NCBI GenBank assembly: GCA_011800155.1
Contig: CM022368.1
Coordinates: 2,480,001 to 2,544,000, forward strand
DNA length: 64,000 nt
Direction of reading: 5' to 3'
DNA from: Flammulina velutipes
Taxonomy: Eukaryota; Basidiomycota; Agaricomycetes; Agaricales; Physalacriaceae
Both the position numbers and the translations under genes were made by a program. Under the pieces are notes generated by a model that did not search any database, was not told the DNA's origin, and saw nothing but the letters and a program-made list of their open reading frames with translations. Positions 13,597 through 24,777 of the stretch are shown here, in pieces; position 1 is the first letter of the stretch, and each line of letters starts with the position of its first letter.

Positions 13597-15932
13597 ATGC
13601 ATTACAATATCCTGGTAATATTGATTCCCCTACTTTCCCAACTGGGCTCATCTGGGGTGTCGAACGCCTTGTAAGTCTCTCTCTACTCCCTACTCTCCAT
13701 CATTCTTGCTCATACTTTCCATGACAGCCCTCTTGCTCGAACAGACAGTGTGGCGCGATCAGACCCATCACTCATCTTCACCCGCGCAGATACAGAAGCG
13801 TCCGATGGTCCTACAGAAGCCGAGATACCCTCCACAAGCACAGGCAACGACAGCAAAGAAGAAGAAAAAGTTGCCGATACCAGCAAGAATGGCAATGTCA
13901 ACGACGAAGTTGCCCAGGACAGCAGCAAGACCAAAGATACAAGCGGTACAGAGGAGGATATTGCTACTGGTGACGAAACCAGTGCATCGAAAGACGAAGG
14001 AGAAAAGAACGACAAAGGCAAGGGGCCTGCTGTAGTCACCAACGATGGTACCGACAAGAGCAGCAAAGAGAATGCCGGCAAAGAGAACGCCAGCAACGAG
14101 GATGTACTGGACAGCAATAAGGTCACCAGCAGCGCAGCGGACGACACTACCAGCACCACGAAAGAGGACGCAGAAAAAGGCGACAAAGGCAAGGGGCCTG
14201 CTGTAGTCGATAACAATGGTAGCAGTAAAGAGAATGTCAACAACGAAGATACGCAGGACAACACTAAAGCTACCACTGGCAGCGTGAAGGATGACACGAC
14301 CAGTACCGCGAAAGACGACGGAGAAAAAATCGACAAAGGCAAGAACACTGACGTCGCCAACGATAAGGTAACCACCGGCACGGAGAGCATCAGTGGGGAA
14401 ACCAGTGCCACGAAAGACGACGGAGAAAAAAGCGACAACACCAAAGGCGCAGGTGTAACCAGCAACAGTAATGGTATGGTTCATTCATATCGAGGCAAAT
14501 GTAAATAATTCTATTTCAGCGGAGGGCCAGTCTAGTGGTAACAAGGACACTGTCGTCGCCAACGATAAGGTAACCACCGGAACGGAGAGCATCAAAGGGG
14601 AAACTAGTGCCACGAAAGACGACGGAGAAAAAAGCGACAACAGCAAAGGCGCAGGCGAAACCAGCAACAGTAATGGTATGGTTGATTAATATCGAGGATG
14701 CGACAGCAAATGTAACTAATTCTATTCCAGCGGAGGGCCAGTCTAGTGGTAGCAAGACAAACGACCAAGTCACCAGCAGCGACAACACTAGCAACGAACC
14801 TGTCAAGGACAAAGTTGAGGAGGTGAAGGCAGGTACCGACGATACAAGCGACAAGCCCGTTAGCAGTACCGAAGAGACAAAAGACGGCACCGACACTTCG
14901 AATGCCGGAAAAGAAGAGACTGGAGAGAGTTCCAACAACAACGATACTGGCAAGGACGAGGACAAGGCAAAAAACGCAGCCCAATTCATGGAAGTTCGTT
15001 CATTCGAATTTGACGAGGAAAGGAGGACTGGAACAATCAATGGCGATACTCCCGTTCGACTTCTATCTGGAGGCGCAGAGCTCGGCAAGCCTGATGCATC
15101 CAAAATCAGCCACAAATACTTTGTCGCCACCACTGATCCAACCCCCCGTGCTGTAGGCATCCTGAAAATAGTCAACCTTGTGAGGGCCGTCAACACGCAA
15201 GGCCCAAACGCCGCTGATATTCTGACTCACGAAGGTCATTTATGGAAAAAGGTCTGTGCTTGCAAACACAATCTTTTACCTTCCATGCTCATATCGAACC
15301 CAGATCGGCGACAAAAGGTTCATGTGGCACGAAACCATCAAGAGCTCGACATCCGGAAGAAACAAGGAATACAGAGTATTGTACAGAGCGATGTACGACC
15401 AGGTTGACGTGCGTCGCCAACCCTTGACTCTCAGGTTTCTGCATGAGTGGGCATTGATGAAAGACTTGGACGACAAGAGGGAATGGGACCCGAAGGTTCT
15501 TCCGGAGTGTCAGAAAACGGCGATAGAAGCACATGTACGCCTCGCCAATCGTGATATTGGGTATGCGCCCTCCTCTTCTCCTTTGTATGCTGTTAGCTAA
15601 ACGGTTGTTACAGGAGCACGAAGTTCAGTCTGTGGTCATGGGTGACCGACGAATCCTGCAAGCATTGGTATCCCTACGAGGCGCCTCCGGCCTATTCGTA
15701 TGACGAGAAGATTGGTATTATGATGACAAGACAGGTAACAGTAAAAGGGGTGAAGCCGCTGGACAAGAAGGACAAGAAGAAACATCTGGAACTGCTGAAG
15801 AGTTCACAGTTCACCAAATACTTCACCTTGCCCGAAGTCCAAAGAGCCAAAGAAGACCTTCAAAACATGAAGCAGTCGCGAGGTGGTAAGAGCGACCGTG
15901 GTTATTATCCGTGGTCCGTAACAGCGCAGTGA
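13597..15932 (+). CDS. Secreted protein of unknown function, tandem paralogue A
   Basis: No family recognised. The first exon encodes a signal peptide ([20 protein letters not shown]). A short intron joins it to [15 protein letters not shown] long Lys/Asp/Glu/Ser/Thr/Asn-rich region with imperfect repeats (TKDDGEKSDN, DKGKGPAVV) follows from about 13.75 to 14.97 kb. A conserved globular domain begins at [15 protein letters not shown] and continues through [82 protein letters not shown] and KHLELLKSSQFTKYFTLPEVQRAKEDL. Five introns are inferred: the signal-peptide intron, two homologous introns at 14474-14519 and 14676-14730, one near 15250-15302, and one at 15561-15613. Gene B downstream encodes the same architecture with a shorter repeat region. 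Secretion and tandem duplication suggest an outward-facing role, but function is unknown. Confidence 0.82.
14352..14756 (+). repeat. Internal tandem duplication of an exon plus intron in paralogue A
   Basis: Two near-identical copies, about 14352-14536 and 14554-14756. Each contains coding sequence for ANDKVTTGTESI-GETSATKDDGEKSDN, then an intron opening GTATGGTT, then GGAGGGCCAGTCTAGTGGTA. The two introns (46 and 55 bases) are clearly homologous. Paralogue B has only one equivalent unit, so the extra unit was gained in A or lost in B. Confidence 0.85.
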
Positions 15933-16691
15933 ATTATTTTTGCGCCCGGGTCGGCTGTATCTCAAGTACTACTAGTTCAATAATATAATAATACTATACC
16001 TCAATGATGTTGCCCGAGCAGGAGCGTGGTAAATAGTAACCAAGTTAGCAGCGCTCGCCGGCATTCGGTCCGAAACTCGGTCGGTGGCCTGCTCTACATT
16101 CACCCTCATCACTACGATACCGTATCGTTTTCCGGCCTTGGAGGTGTTTCCACAGACCATGATTCCTTTGCATACAGAGTGTATCTTCGTCGCACTGAGG
16201 ACGGCTATAATACTCAAGCGCACAGCAATAACAACCCCACCGAAGATCCTTCAAGTTTCTGGTTGTCAATCTATCTACACTCTCACCTCGTCCAGCAAAG
16301 ACCATCTACTTATCCGAAGTTCTTAGAACTCTATTCACTTGGAACTCGGATAACTCTTGTTGTCCTGGGTCTAGATGGATATGAGATTCTGCTGGTTTGC
16401 ATCTAAGCAGAAAATTTTGATGGTGTCTGTGCGGAGTGCACGACGGTTGATCATATCGAAGACACGACCGGGGGTTGACTGCTGTTACGACAACAGCACG
16501 TCCTATGCTCATTACTACAGAACCGAATGACTACCAGGTACCTATCCTCTCACTGCTCGATCTACACAACATTTATCCAATGATTCGCTGCTGTCCTCCG
16601 CTCTATTCATCAGGCGTTACATTACAAAAAGGCGCCAGCCGTGACCACCGACATGTTTCCAGCTGGACTGAAACTTCACTACGTCTAAACC
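15933..16691. other. Intergenic region between secreted paralogues, second copy of the duplicated 5' region
   Basis: From about 16045 this matches 13085-13600, confirming that the duplicated unit includes upstream DNA as well as the gene. It is longer than the first copy because of extra segments around 16100-16200 and 16380-16500. No supported gene is present; open frames here lack continuity with a recognisable protein. Confidence 0.6.
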
Positions 16692-18283
16692 ATGAGACGC
16701 TGGCCAATGCACCTCAATATCCTGGTGATATTGATTCCCCTAGTTGCCCTACTTGGTTCATCTGGATTCTCGAACGCTTCGTAGGTAATTATTCGTTCTC
16801 CATCCCTCTTTCTCACACTTTCCATCTTAGCCCGCTTGCTCGAACAGACAGTGTCGCGAGATCAGACACATCGCCAATACTACATCGTGCAGATACAGAT
16901 GCGTCTGATCGCCCAATTGAACCCTCTGCGAATACGGGCGAAGAAAAGGCTGCCAGTACCGACAACTTGAAGATCGGCAATGTCAGCAACGAAGATGCGC
17001 AGGACAGCACCAAGGTTACCAGCCGTGCAGAGGACGCTGGCGAAGCCAGTGCTACCAACGACGAAGAAGACAAGAGCAAGGGTACTACTAGCAACAAAGA
17101 GGGTACGGTGATTATCCTGGACGCGACGATAAATGTGACTAACACCATCTCAGCAGATAACGAACCTAGTGGTAGCAAGACAAATGACCAGGCCACCAGC
17201 GGCGAACCTGTCAAGGACAAAGTCGAGGAGGGTACAAACAGCAAGCCCGCTCCCAATACCGAGGGCGGCGCCAGCGGAGCGAGTACCAACAACAGCACTG
17301 GCAAGGACGACGGCAAACCAACGCCCGCAGCCCAATTCATGGAAGTTCGTTCATTCGAATTCGACGAGGAAAACCAAACCGGAACAATCAATGGCGATCT
17401 CGAGGTCCGACTTCTATCTGGTGGCGTAGAGCTCGGCAAGCCTGATCCCTACAAAATCAACCGCAAGTACTTTGTCGCCACCACTGATCCGAACCCCCGT
17501 GCTGTGGGCATCCTCAAAATCGTCAATCTTGCCAAGGCCTCCAACGCGCAGGGGCTGAACGCCGCAGATACTCTGACCCAGGAAGGTCATTTATGGAAAA
17601 AGGTCTGCGCTTGCATGAACAATCTCTGACCTTCAAATTTCATGCTCATACCGAACCCAGATCAGCGACAAAAGGTTCATGTGGCACAAAACCCTGAAGA
17701 ACCCAACATCCGGAAGAAACAAGGAATACCGAGTCCTATACAGAGCGATGTACGACCAAGTTGTCGTGGATAACCAGTCCTTGAATCTCGGTTTTCTGCA
17801 TGAGTGGGCTCAGATGAAAGAATTGGACGACAAGAGGAAATGGGACCCGAAGATGCTTCCTGTGTGTCAGAAAGCGGCGATGGAAGCGCATGTGCGCCTT
17901 GCCAATCGTGATATTGGGTATGTGCCCTCCTCTTCTCCTTTGTATGCTGTTAGCTAAACGGTTGTTACAGGAGCACGAAGTTTAGTTTATGGTCATGGGT
18001 GACCGACGAATCCTGCAAGCACTGGTTTCCCTACGAGGCCTCTCCGGCCTACTCCTTCGACGAGAAGATTGGCATTATGATGACGAGAGAGGTGACGGTA
18101 AAGGGGATGAAGCCGCTGGAGAAGAAGGACAAGAAGAAACATCTGGAAGTGCTGAAAACTACACAGTTCACTAAATACTTCACTATGCCCGAAATCCAGA
18201 AAGCCAAAGAAGACCTCTACAAGATGGATCAGTGGAGAGCGGATAAGAGCGATCGTAGTTATTATCCATGGGTCATAGAGTAG
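16692..18283 (+). CDS. Secreted protein of unknown function, tandem paralogue B
   Basis: Paralogue of the gene at 13597-15932. The start ATG at 16692 gives a signal peptide ([20 protein letters not shown], then LGSSGFSNA), with four extra N-terminal residues relative to the paralogue. A short intron leads to [18 protein letters not shown]. The acidic linker is shorter than in A. The globular domain runs [70 protein letters not shown] and [20 protein letters not shown], and ends [10 protein letters not shown]. The segment at 17105-17155 is a 51-base intron with good splice signals that is also open in frame. The last intron (17918-17970) is almost identical to its counterpart in A. Function unknown; secretion is inferred from the N-terminus. 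Confidence 0.82.
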
Positions 18284-18381
18284 TGAACCGTTTAGATTGT
18301 ACATGTCAAGTAGTAAGTAGAGAATACATAATACGGACCGAATGCCGAACATACGATCGTGGCTTGACCTCAAACTTTACG

Positions 18382-20798
18382 ATGCCTCGAGAAAACCGAA
18401 AAAGAGGAAAGAAACACAAGAAAGAAAACGACCCTCAACCTGCACAAGAAGTCCCCCAAGAACCCGAAGCCGGCCCCTCATGGATCACCCAAAATACTCA
18501 ACGAACAGTCGACGCGGACGCCGAAGCACCCTTTGGCTACCTAGATGCCGACGTCAAGGCCTACTTCAGAACCGTCGACGTGCAGCTACGCCAATGGCAA
18601 GACGCAGCCGCTGAGGTTGACGACGGTGCGTTTCCCCCCTCCCATACCTCCACACCATCACTCACTTTGCAGCATATCACAGATGAAAAACGCACATTCT
18701 TCATGGCAGCATTATCCGAAATGAACGGAAAGGAAAAACAGCTCGCTACAGATCCAGACTGTTCGATTATCCTCGAGCGTGTCGCTCATTCGATGGACGA
18801 TTTTACAAGAAGGGTTTTTGCCGATCGGTTGGCTGGCTCGTGAGTTTTCCAGACATCTATATGTTTGTTCACTAATTCAAAAAAAATTATACAGCTACGA
18901 GATCCTATCGAAGCATCGATTCGCGTCCCATGTCATCCAGACTCTAGTAAACCTAGCCAGCGAAACCGTCTCAAGAGAGACAAAAGGCAAACTACCTCTA
19001 GATACGCCCTCCGAACTTCCAACCATGACCCAACTCATCCTGGACATATCCGATGTACGCCCCCGCCTTCCCAGTCCTATTTCACAGTCTAACCCCCAAC
19101 GCAGGAAGTCTTCCCCTCACTCCCAGTCCTCCTCAACGACCCATTCGCCTCCCACATCCTCCGTGCCCTCCTCTCCATCCTCGCAGGAATACCCTCATCA
19201 ACGACAATCCAGTCCAAAAAGAGCAAAAAATGGAAAGACAGACAGGGAGAGATGAAGAGTCTTTTCGACAAGGACGAGGACGGCGGTGAACGCCCTGCCA
19301 TCCCAGCTGTATATGGTGATAGGGCGACCGCTGCTATCCGCTCGTGCCGTGGGTCAATGTCGGGAAACGAAGTCCGCGCGTGTGCTGCTAGTAGGGTTGC
19401 TTGCCCGACGTTGGATGTACGTACCTCCCACCCGTTCGCGTACATCATCCTCACCCTTCCACAGGTCCTTGTAACAGTAGAAGCCGAAAGAGGTCTATCC
19501 AACGAAGCGGGGAGCTTAATGGACTTGGTAACCGGCGGGCTAGTGAGCGACACATGTTCGTGGTCTCTCCAACCACTACCCACGTCCACACTAATTTTAC
19601 CTCGAACAGTATCCAACAAGGCCTCTGAATCCGAGCCTTCAGCATACGTCGCTACCCTCCTCAAGGATACGACTTCATCTCACCTCCTCGAGACTATCCT
19701 GCTACACGCTCCTCCCCCGGTATTCGACGGCCTCTGGAGCACCTACCTCTGCCCCAACGGCGACGCCAGCAAAATCGCCGTACACGCCGTGAGCAACTAC
19801 GTCCTAGCCAAAGCCGTCACCAAAGCCAGCGGAAGCCAACTGGACGCGATGGGCCGAGGCTGGTGGAATAAAGCTGTCAAGACGGGACGGTTGGGTGTCG
19901 TCAAAGCCGTTGTCGACCGGGCTGTGGAGTTGAAAGAGGGTGCGGAGGGTCTTTGGGAGGGCGTTAGGGATGCTTTTGAGGTTACGGAGGAGGCTGGGGC
20001 GGAGGAGACTTTGAATTGTGTCTTGTCTCTCAAGACGCTGCAGGTTCGTACTGTTCACCTTTTTTCTTCTGCCTGCTAACTCACGCCTCGCAGGACCTCC
20101 GAGCAACGGAGTCTGCGGAACCGAATGTGCAAGGTGCTCTGCTCCTGCAATCACTCCTGCGACTTCCCCATCCCCACAACGCGGCTCTGGTCGAAAACAT
20201 ACTTTCACTTCCTGTCATCCCGACTCTAAAATCATTCGCACACCATCCCATCTCCTCGCGCATCCTCGACGTGCTACTCGATTCGCCCACAGTGCCATAC
20301 GCCGCCAAACGGCGATTCGTCCTCGGGTGGTTAGGGCATTACCACGAATTGGTAGATGACCGGATCGGAAGCAGAGTGGGCGAGAGGTGTTGGGCGTGGG
20401 GCGACACCTACACGAAGGAGAAGATTGCCCGGAGCGTGATGCAGCAGGAGCAGGTCCTCGCCGCGTCGTTCTATGGAAAATACTTTGCGAGGGCGTTGAG
20501 CCTGTACGTACTGCGAACGCGGCCGGAGGAATGGAAGGAGATGGTGGGGAAGAAGAACTCGAAGGGGGATGAGAAGGGGAAAGCACCGGTAATGGCGGAG
20601 AAGGTCGTCGATTCGAAGAAGAGGAAGGCAGAACGGGAGGGCGATGAGATTGATTCGTTGTTCAAAAAGGCGAAGAAGATGCAGAAAGGGACTTTGGAGG
20701 TTGCGGAGAAGGTGAAGCCTGCGTTGGAGGAGGTCGATGCGGTAGTTCTGGCTGCGATACGTACAGCACCGTCAGAGAAACGGCGGAAACGTGGCTGA
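18382..20798 (+). CDS. NOP9: Nucleolar Pumilio-repeat protein Nop9
   Basis: RNA-binding protein of the small ribosomal subunit pathway that contacts pre-18S rRNA near ITS1 and restrains Nob1 cleavage. The start ATG 18382 gives a basic N-terminus ([16 protein letters not shown]), followed by [19 protein letters not shown], a Nop9 hallmark. Pumilio-like repeats are then visible: [66 protein letters not shown] and [22 protein letters not shown] helices. A lysine-rich C-terminal tail ([28 protein letters not shown]) ends at TGA 20796-20798. Several short introns are needed to link the repeats, and those at about 18.85, 19.05 and 20.05 kb are clear. Length and order match fungal Nop9. Confidence 0.9.
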
Positions 20799-20855
20799 TA
20801 GCTATAATGACGAACGCGTCATAATTGGAGATTTGTTCGTCTACCGATCACGATC

Positions 20856-22134
20856 ATGTCGATAGTCGCCCTTTACAATCCAGTCTGCGGTGACAGCTCA
20901 GCAAAGGTTCTGCTTTTGCGAACACTAACGATCCCCACTAATTCCTTCACTTACAGTCCTTCTTCGAGGACAGTGTCCTTCCCCTGTTCAGCGATGTATC
21001 TACAGTCCTCGTAACCGAGAAGCCTAACCACGCTGGCCCCCTCCTCGTCGAGCACATCGAGGCAGCAAAGGGCCAGCTTACTGTAATCCTGGGATCTGGC
21101 GACGGGACTCTTCACGAAATAATCAACCACCTAAGTCTTGCCGAGCTCAAAGGAGCAGATGGGGAACCTCTGCTGATTAGCATCCGCTTCGTGCTCGTCC
21201 CCTGCGGAACAGCCAACGCCCTATACTCTTCTCTCTTCCCCCCACAGGATCCCCCCGAGCCCGCCTACAAACTCAAAGGCGTCCATTCATTCCTAACCAG
21301 CTCCAAGCTCATCCCCCTCACGATCGCCATCACAACCTTGTCCTTCCCCCCTCCCCAAAAGAAACAACCCACAGTCGTAATCTCCGCCGTCGTCGTCTCC
21401 ACCTCCCTCCACGCATCCATCCTCCACGACTCCGAGCTCCTCCGCCCCGCCCACCCAGGCCTCGAGCGCTACAAACTAGCCGCAGAGAAAAACTCAACGA
21501 GGTGGTACAATGCGCATCTCAAGCTCTTTCCTACGACCTCCGGGCTCGTACAATTGTACAACCCACTCACGCACGCATTCGAAGAGCACGACGAGAGCGA
21601 CGAGGATAGCCCCATCGTCGATCTGTACGGGCCGTTTGCGTACTTTGTAGCTACCGTCAACGTCGATAGGCTCGAGCCCGCTTTTCGCGTTACCCCGCTC
21701 GCGCGTGCGCTTCCGACGGAGAGCGCATCATGCGATGTCATTATCATCCGTCCCTTCCGCTCGCCCGTTATCGACATGGACTCGCAGGAGACGCGCGCGG
21801 CGTTCAAAGACATCCTGTGGGCCGTCATGGGCGGGGCATACCAGAACGGCTCCCATATCGAGTTGCAGTATCAAGAGGATGGATCTACAGGATTGGGCGG
21901 GGATGGTCTCTTCGTCGTCGAGTATGTACGGTGCGGAGGCTGGGAATGGGTACCCGTACGTTGTTTTCATCCCTTTCTTGAGATACAGCGACTCAAGGTT
22001 TCCAGGACGATGTCGATGAACGCGCTCACTTGCTGTGCTCAGACGGTGCGATATCACAGATACCTCAAGGGGGACGCGCCGTGTGCTCTGCAGCAACGCC
22101 CAAAGGCGGAGCGGGCTTCATGGTGTATGCATGA
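20856..22134 (+). CDS. Short diacylglycerol/sphingosine kinase-like protein
   Basis: Predicted lipid kinase of the DAGK catalytic superfamily. The start ATG 20856 gives MSIVALYNPVCGDSSAK, spliced to SFFEDSVLPLFSD. The nucleotide-binding loop is present as GSGDGTLHEIIN, followed by RFVLVPCGTANALYSSLFPP (PxGTxN motif). The second beta-rich half includes VVSTSLHASILHDSELLRP, KLFPTTSGLVQLYNP and VIIRPFRSPVIDMDS. The last exon ends GGAGFMVYA and TGA at 22132-22134. At roughly 400 residues it lacks the N-terminal extensions of Lcb4/Lcb5 sphingoid-base kinases. It may phosphorylate sphingoid bases, diacylglycerol or ceramide; the substrate cannot be told from sequence alone. The catalytic motifs look intact, with GSGDGT in place of the usual GGDGT. 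Confidence 0.82.
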
Positions 22135-22190
22135 GCGAAATGATTTATAGAAGTAAATGTAGTGTGTAATTGTATCCTGATGCAACGTGT

Positions 22191-23097
<907 letters not shown>

Positions 23098-23271
23098 CTA
23101 ATCTTCCTTTTTCCTAATAGGAGAAACAAGAGGGTGGTCTGCGTGTCTTGGCTGAGACGAGGCTGGGTACGTCGCCTGTCTGTGGCGCAAAACAAGGTAG
23201 AAAGTGAGAAACGAGGCGACGGACAAGCCAGCGAACAACCACGGATTAGGGGCCTTGTTGTGGCCGGACAT
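23098..23271 (-). CDS. Small single-pass membrane protein ORF immediately upstream of URA6
   Basis: A 57-codon intronless frame beginning MSGHNKAPNPWLFAGLSVAS. It contains one strongly hydrophobic segment (LFAGLSVASFLTFYLVL) followed by a basic stretch (RHRQ) and a polar tail ending PIRKKED. The stop TAG (23098-23100) is followed by three bases and then the URA6 ATG in the same frame. Its own ATG is only 50 bases from the Nup37 ATG on the other strand. The composition looks like a real small membrane protein, perhaps mitochondrial or ER. I do not recognise the family. It could be the first cistron of a shared message or an upstream ORF that controls URA6. Confidence 0.6.
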   Translation of the reverse strand: MSGHNKAPNPWLFAGLSVASFLTFYLVLRHRQATYPASSQPRHADHPLVSPIRKKED

Positions 23272-23321
23272 CAACGAGGAGGGAACCCTAACCCCAAGTG
23301 ATCGCGTCGCGTCGGTGTGCA

Positions 23322-24658
23322 ATGGACCTCCACTACGACCACCAGACGATCATCTATGTCCTCAATGCGTGCCACGACGAGGACGCTGCGGACCTCATCG
23401 CACTCGGCGGCGACCACTCCGTCGAGATCATCGCTGTCACCGACGCCGCCTGTATCTCCGTCGCCTCTTTCCATGTCGGAATGCGCATAACAGCCGTGGC
23501 ATGGTCGCCCAAGACGATCTCCCCATCCAATAGCGATAACTGGGTCATCGAGTAAGTACCAGTCCCGTAGATAAAATACGCGCGCGCGCGCTGACGCTCC
23601 GCCAGACTCGTCGCAGCAACGTCGGACTTTGGACTGCATGTGCTCACAAAAGTGGCCGGCGACGACGAGACGGTGTTCAGCTTTGGCGGTGGCCTCAGTG
23701 GGCACCACGGGCAGGTGACCGATATGGTGTTCTGTGGCGGACGCGGCTCGGACTCGTCGCGATACGTCGCCACCGTCTCCGGTTAACTACTTCCCCACTC
23801 TTCTTACTCTATCCCATTCTAACATAACCCATCTATAGACGACAAAATGCTAATGATCTGGGACCTCCAACCTCCAAATCAATCTCCACCAGACTCCTCA
23901 ACCTCAACCGGGTCCCCAGACCCCCAGTCCCGCGCCCAACCAACAGCATACGTGATCCCCTTCCCCCACCCCCTCACATCCGTAAACTCCCACCCAACAT
24001 CAAGCAAAGAATTCCTCGTCTCAGACTGTCGCGGATCCATCTTTCTCACTGATTGGCGGTCAGATCCAGACGACCCCGCACAAGGGCCATGGCACCATTC
24101 AAGCCTCATCGAGCTAGTGGAGCCGTACGCACTCGCAGAGTCTTCGCGACATCGTCCTTCCCAGCTCCCGGGATCCGTAGCATGGCAAAGAGAGTCCGCA
24201 GATCTGTTTGTACCGTCCCATCCCCTCTATCCAACCTAACCCCCTTGCAGAATCGGCGCAGTATACGGATCTCGTTTCTCATTATGGGACATCTCAAGGC
24301 TCCAGGGCGGTAAGTCATTCGCCACAGGCAGTACCTTTGTCGACGGCGGAAACCGTTTCCGGTACATACCCTTTCTCATCTCGTCATACCGTCCCCTTAT
24401 TGAATCTAATTCAGATGGTGCTACACCTACCCGGATTACTTTGCAATCTCAACGCCTTCTCCCACGAAGGGCGCAGTCATAGACGTCCACAACGTCAACT
24501 ACCTACACTCCCAGCCCAGCTCCTTCACAGTCGCACCCCGTCCCCACATAATACGCGACTTTGACTTTCTCTCCCTCCCCGGTATTCCCAGGCTAGCCGT
24601 AGCCATCGCACGTAGTGTCAAAGTATTCCCCATTGGTGTTGATACACAATCTCAGTAG
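23322..24658 (+). CDS. NUP37: Nucleoporin Nup37 (WD-repeat)
   Basis: Beta-propeller subunit of the Nup107-160 (Y) complex of the nuclear pore. The start ATG 23322 gives MDLHYDHQTIIYVLNACHD. WD-type blades can be followed through LIALGGDHSVEIIAVT, MRITAVAWSP, LSGHHGQVTDMVF, YVATVSDDKMLMIWDLQPP, FLVSDCRGSIFLTDWR, VYGSRFSLWDISRLQGG and YPDYFAISTPSPTKGAVIDV. It ends VAIARSVKVFPIGVDTQSQ with TAG at 24656-24658. Short introns lie near 23.55, 23.78, 24.21, 24.31 and 24.36 kb. The N-terminal organisation and length resemble fungal Nup37 more than a generic WD40 protein, but the assignment rests on pattern rather than a single diagnostic motif. A run of alternating GC at about 23578-23592 lies in its first intron. 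Confidence 0.75.
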
Positions 24659-24777
24659 ATACAAGGAAAGGGCAACAAAACAAAATACAACGAGCTTCAA
24701 AGTTAAAAGTACACACACAGTGATAACAAGCAGCCAGTACATCTACATTCATTAAATAGCGCCAAGATAACATTCCT

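Noticed and set aside
13710..14484. Very hydrophobic minus-strand frames resembling multi-pass membrane proteins
   Set aside because: They are the antisense of a Lys/Asp/Ser/Thr-rich coding repeat, whose complement gives Val/Leu/Ser/Phe runs. The plus strand carries the spliced secreted gene.
23578..23592. Alternating GC run as a possible Z-DNA or regulatory element
   Set aside because: It lies within a short intron of Nup37 and is too short to support more than a simple-sequence call.
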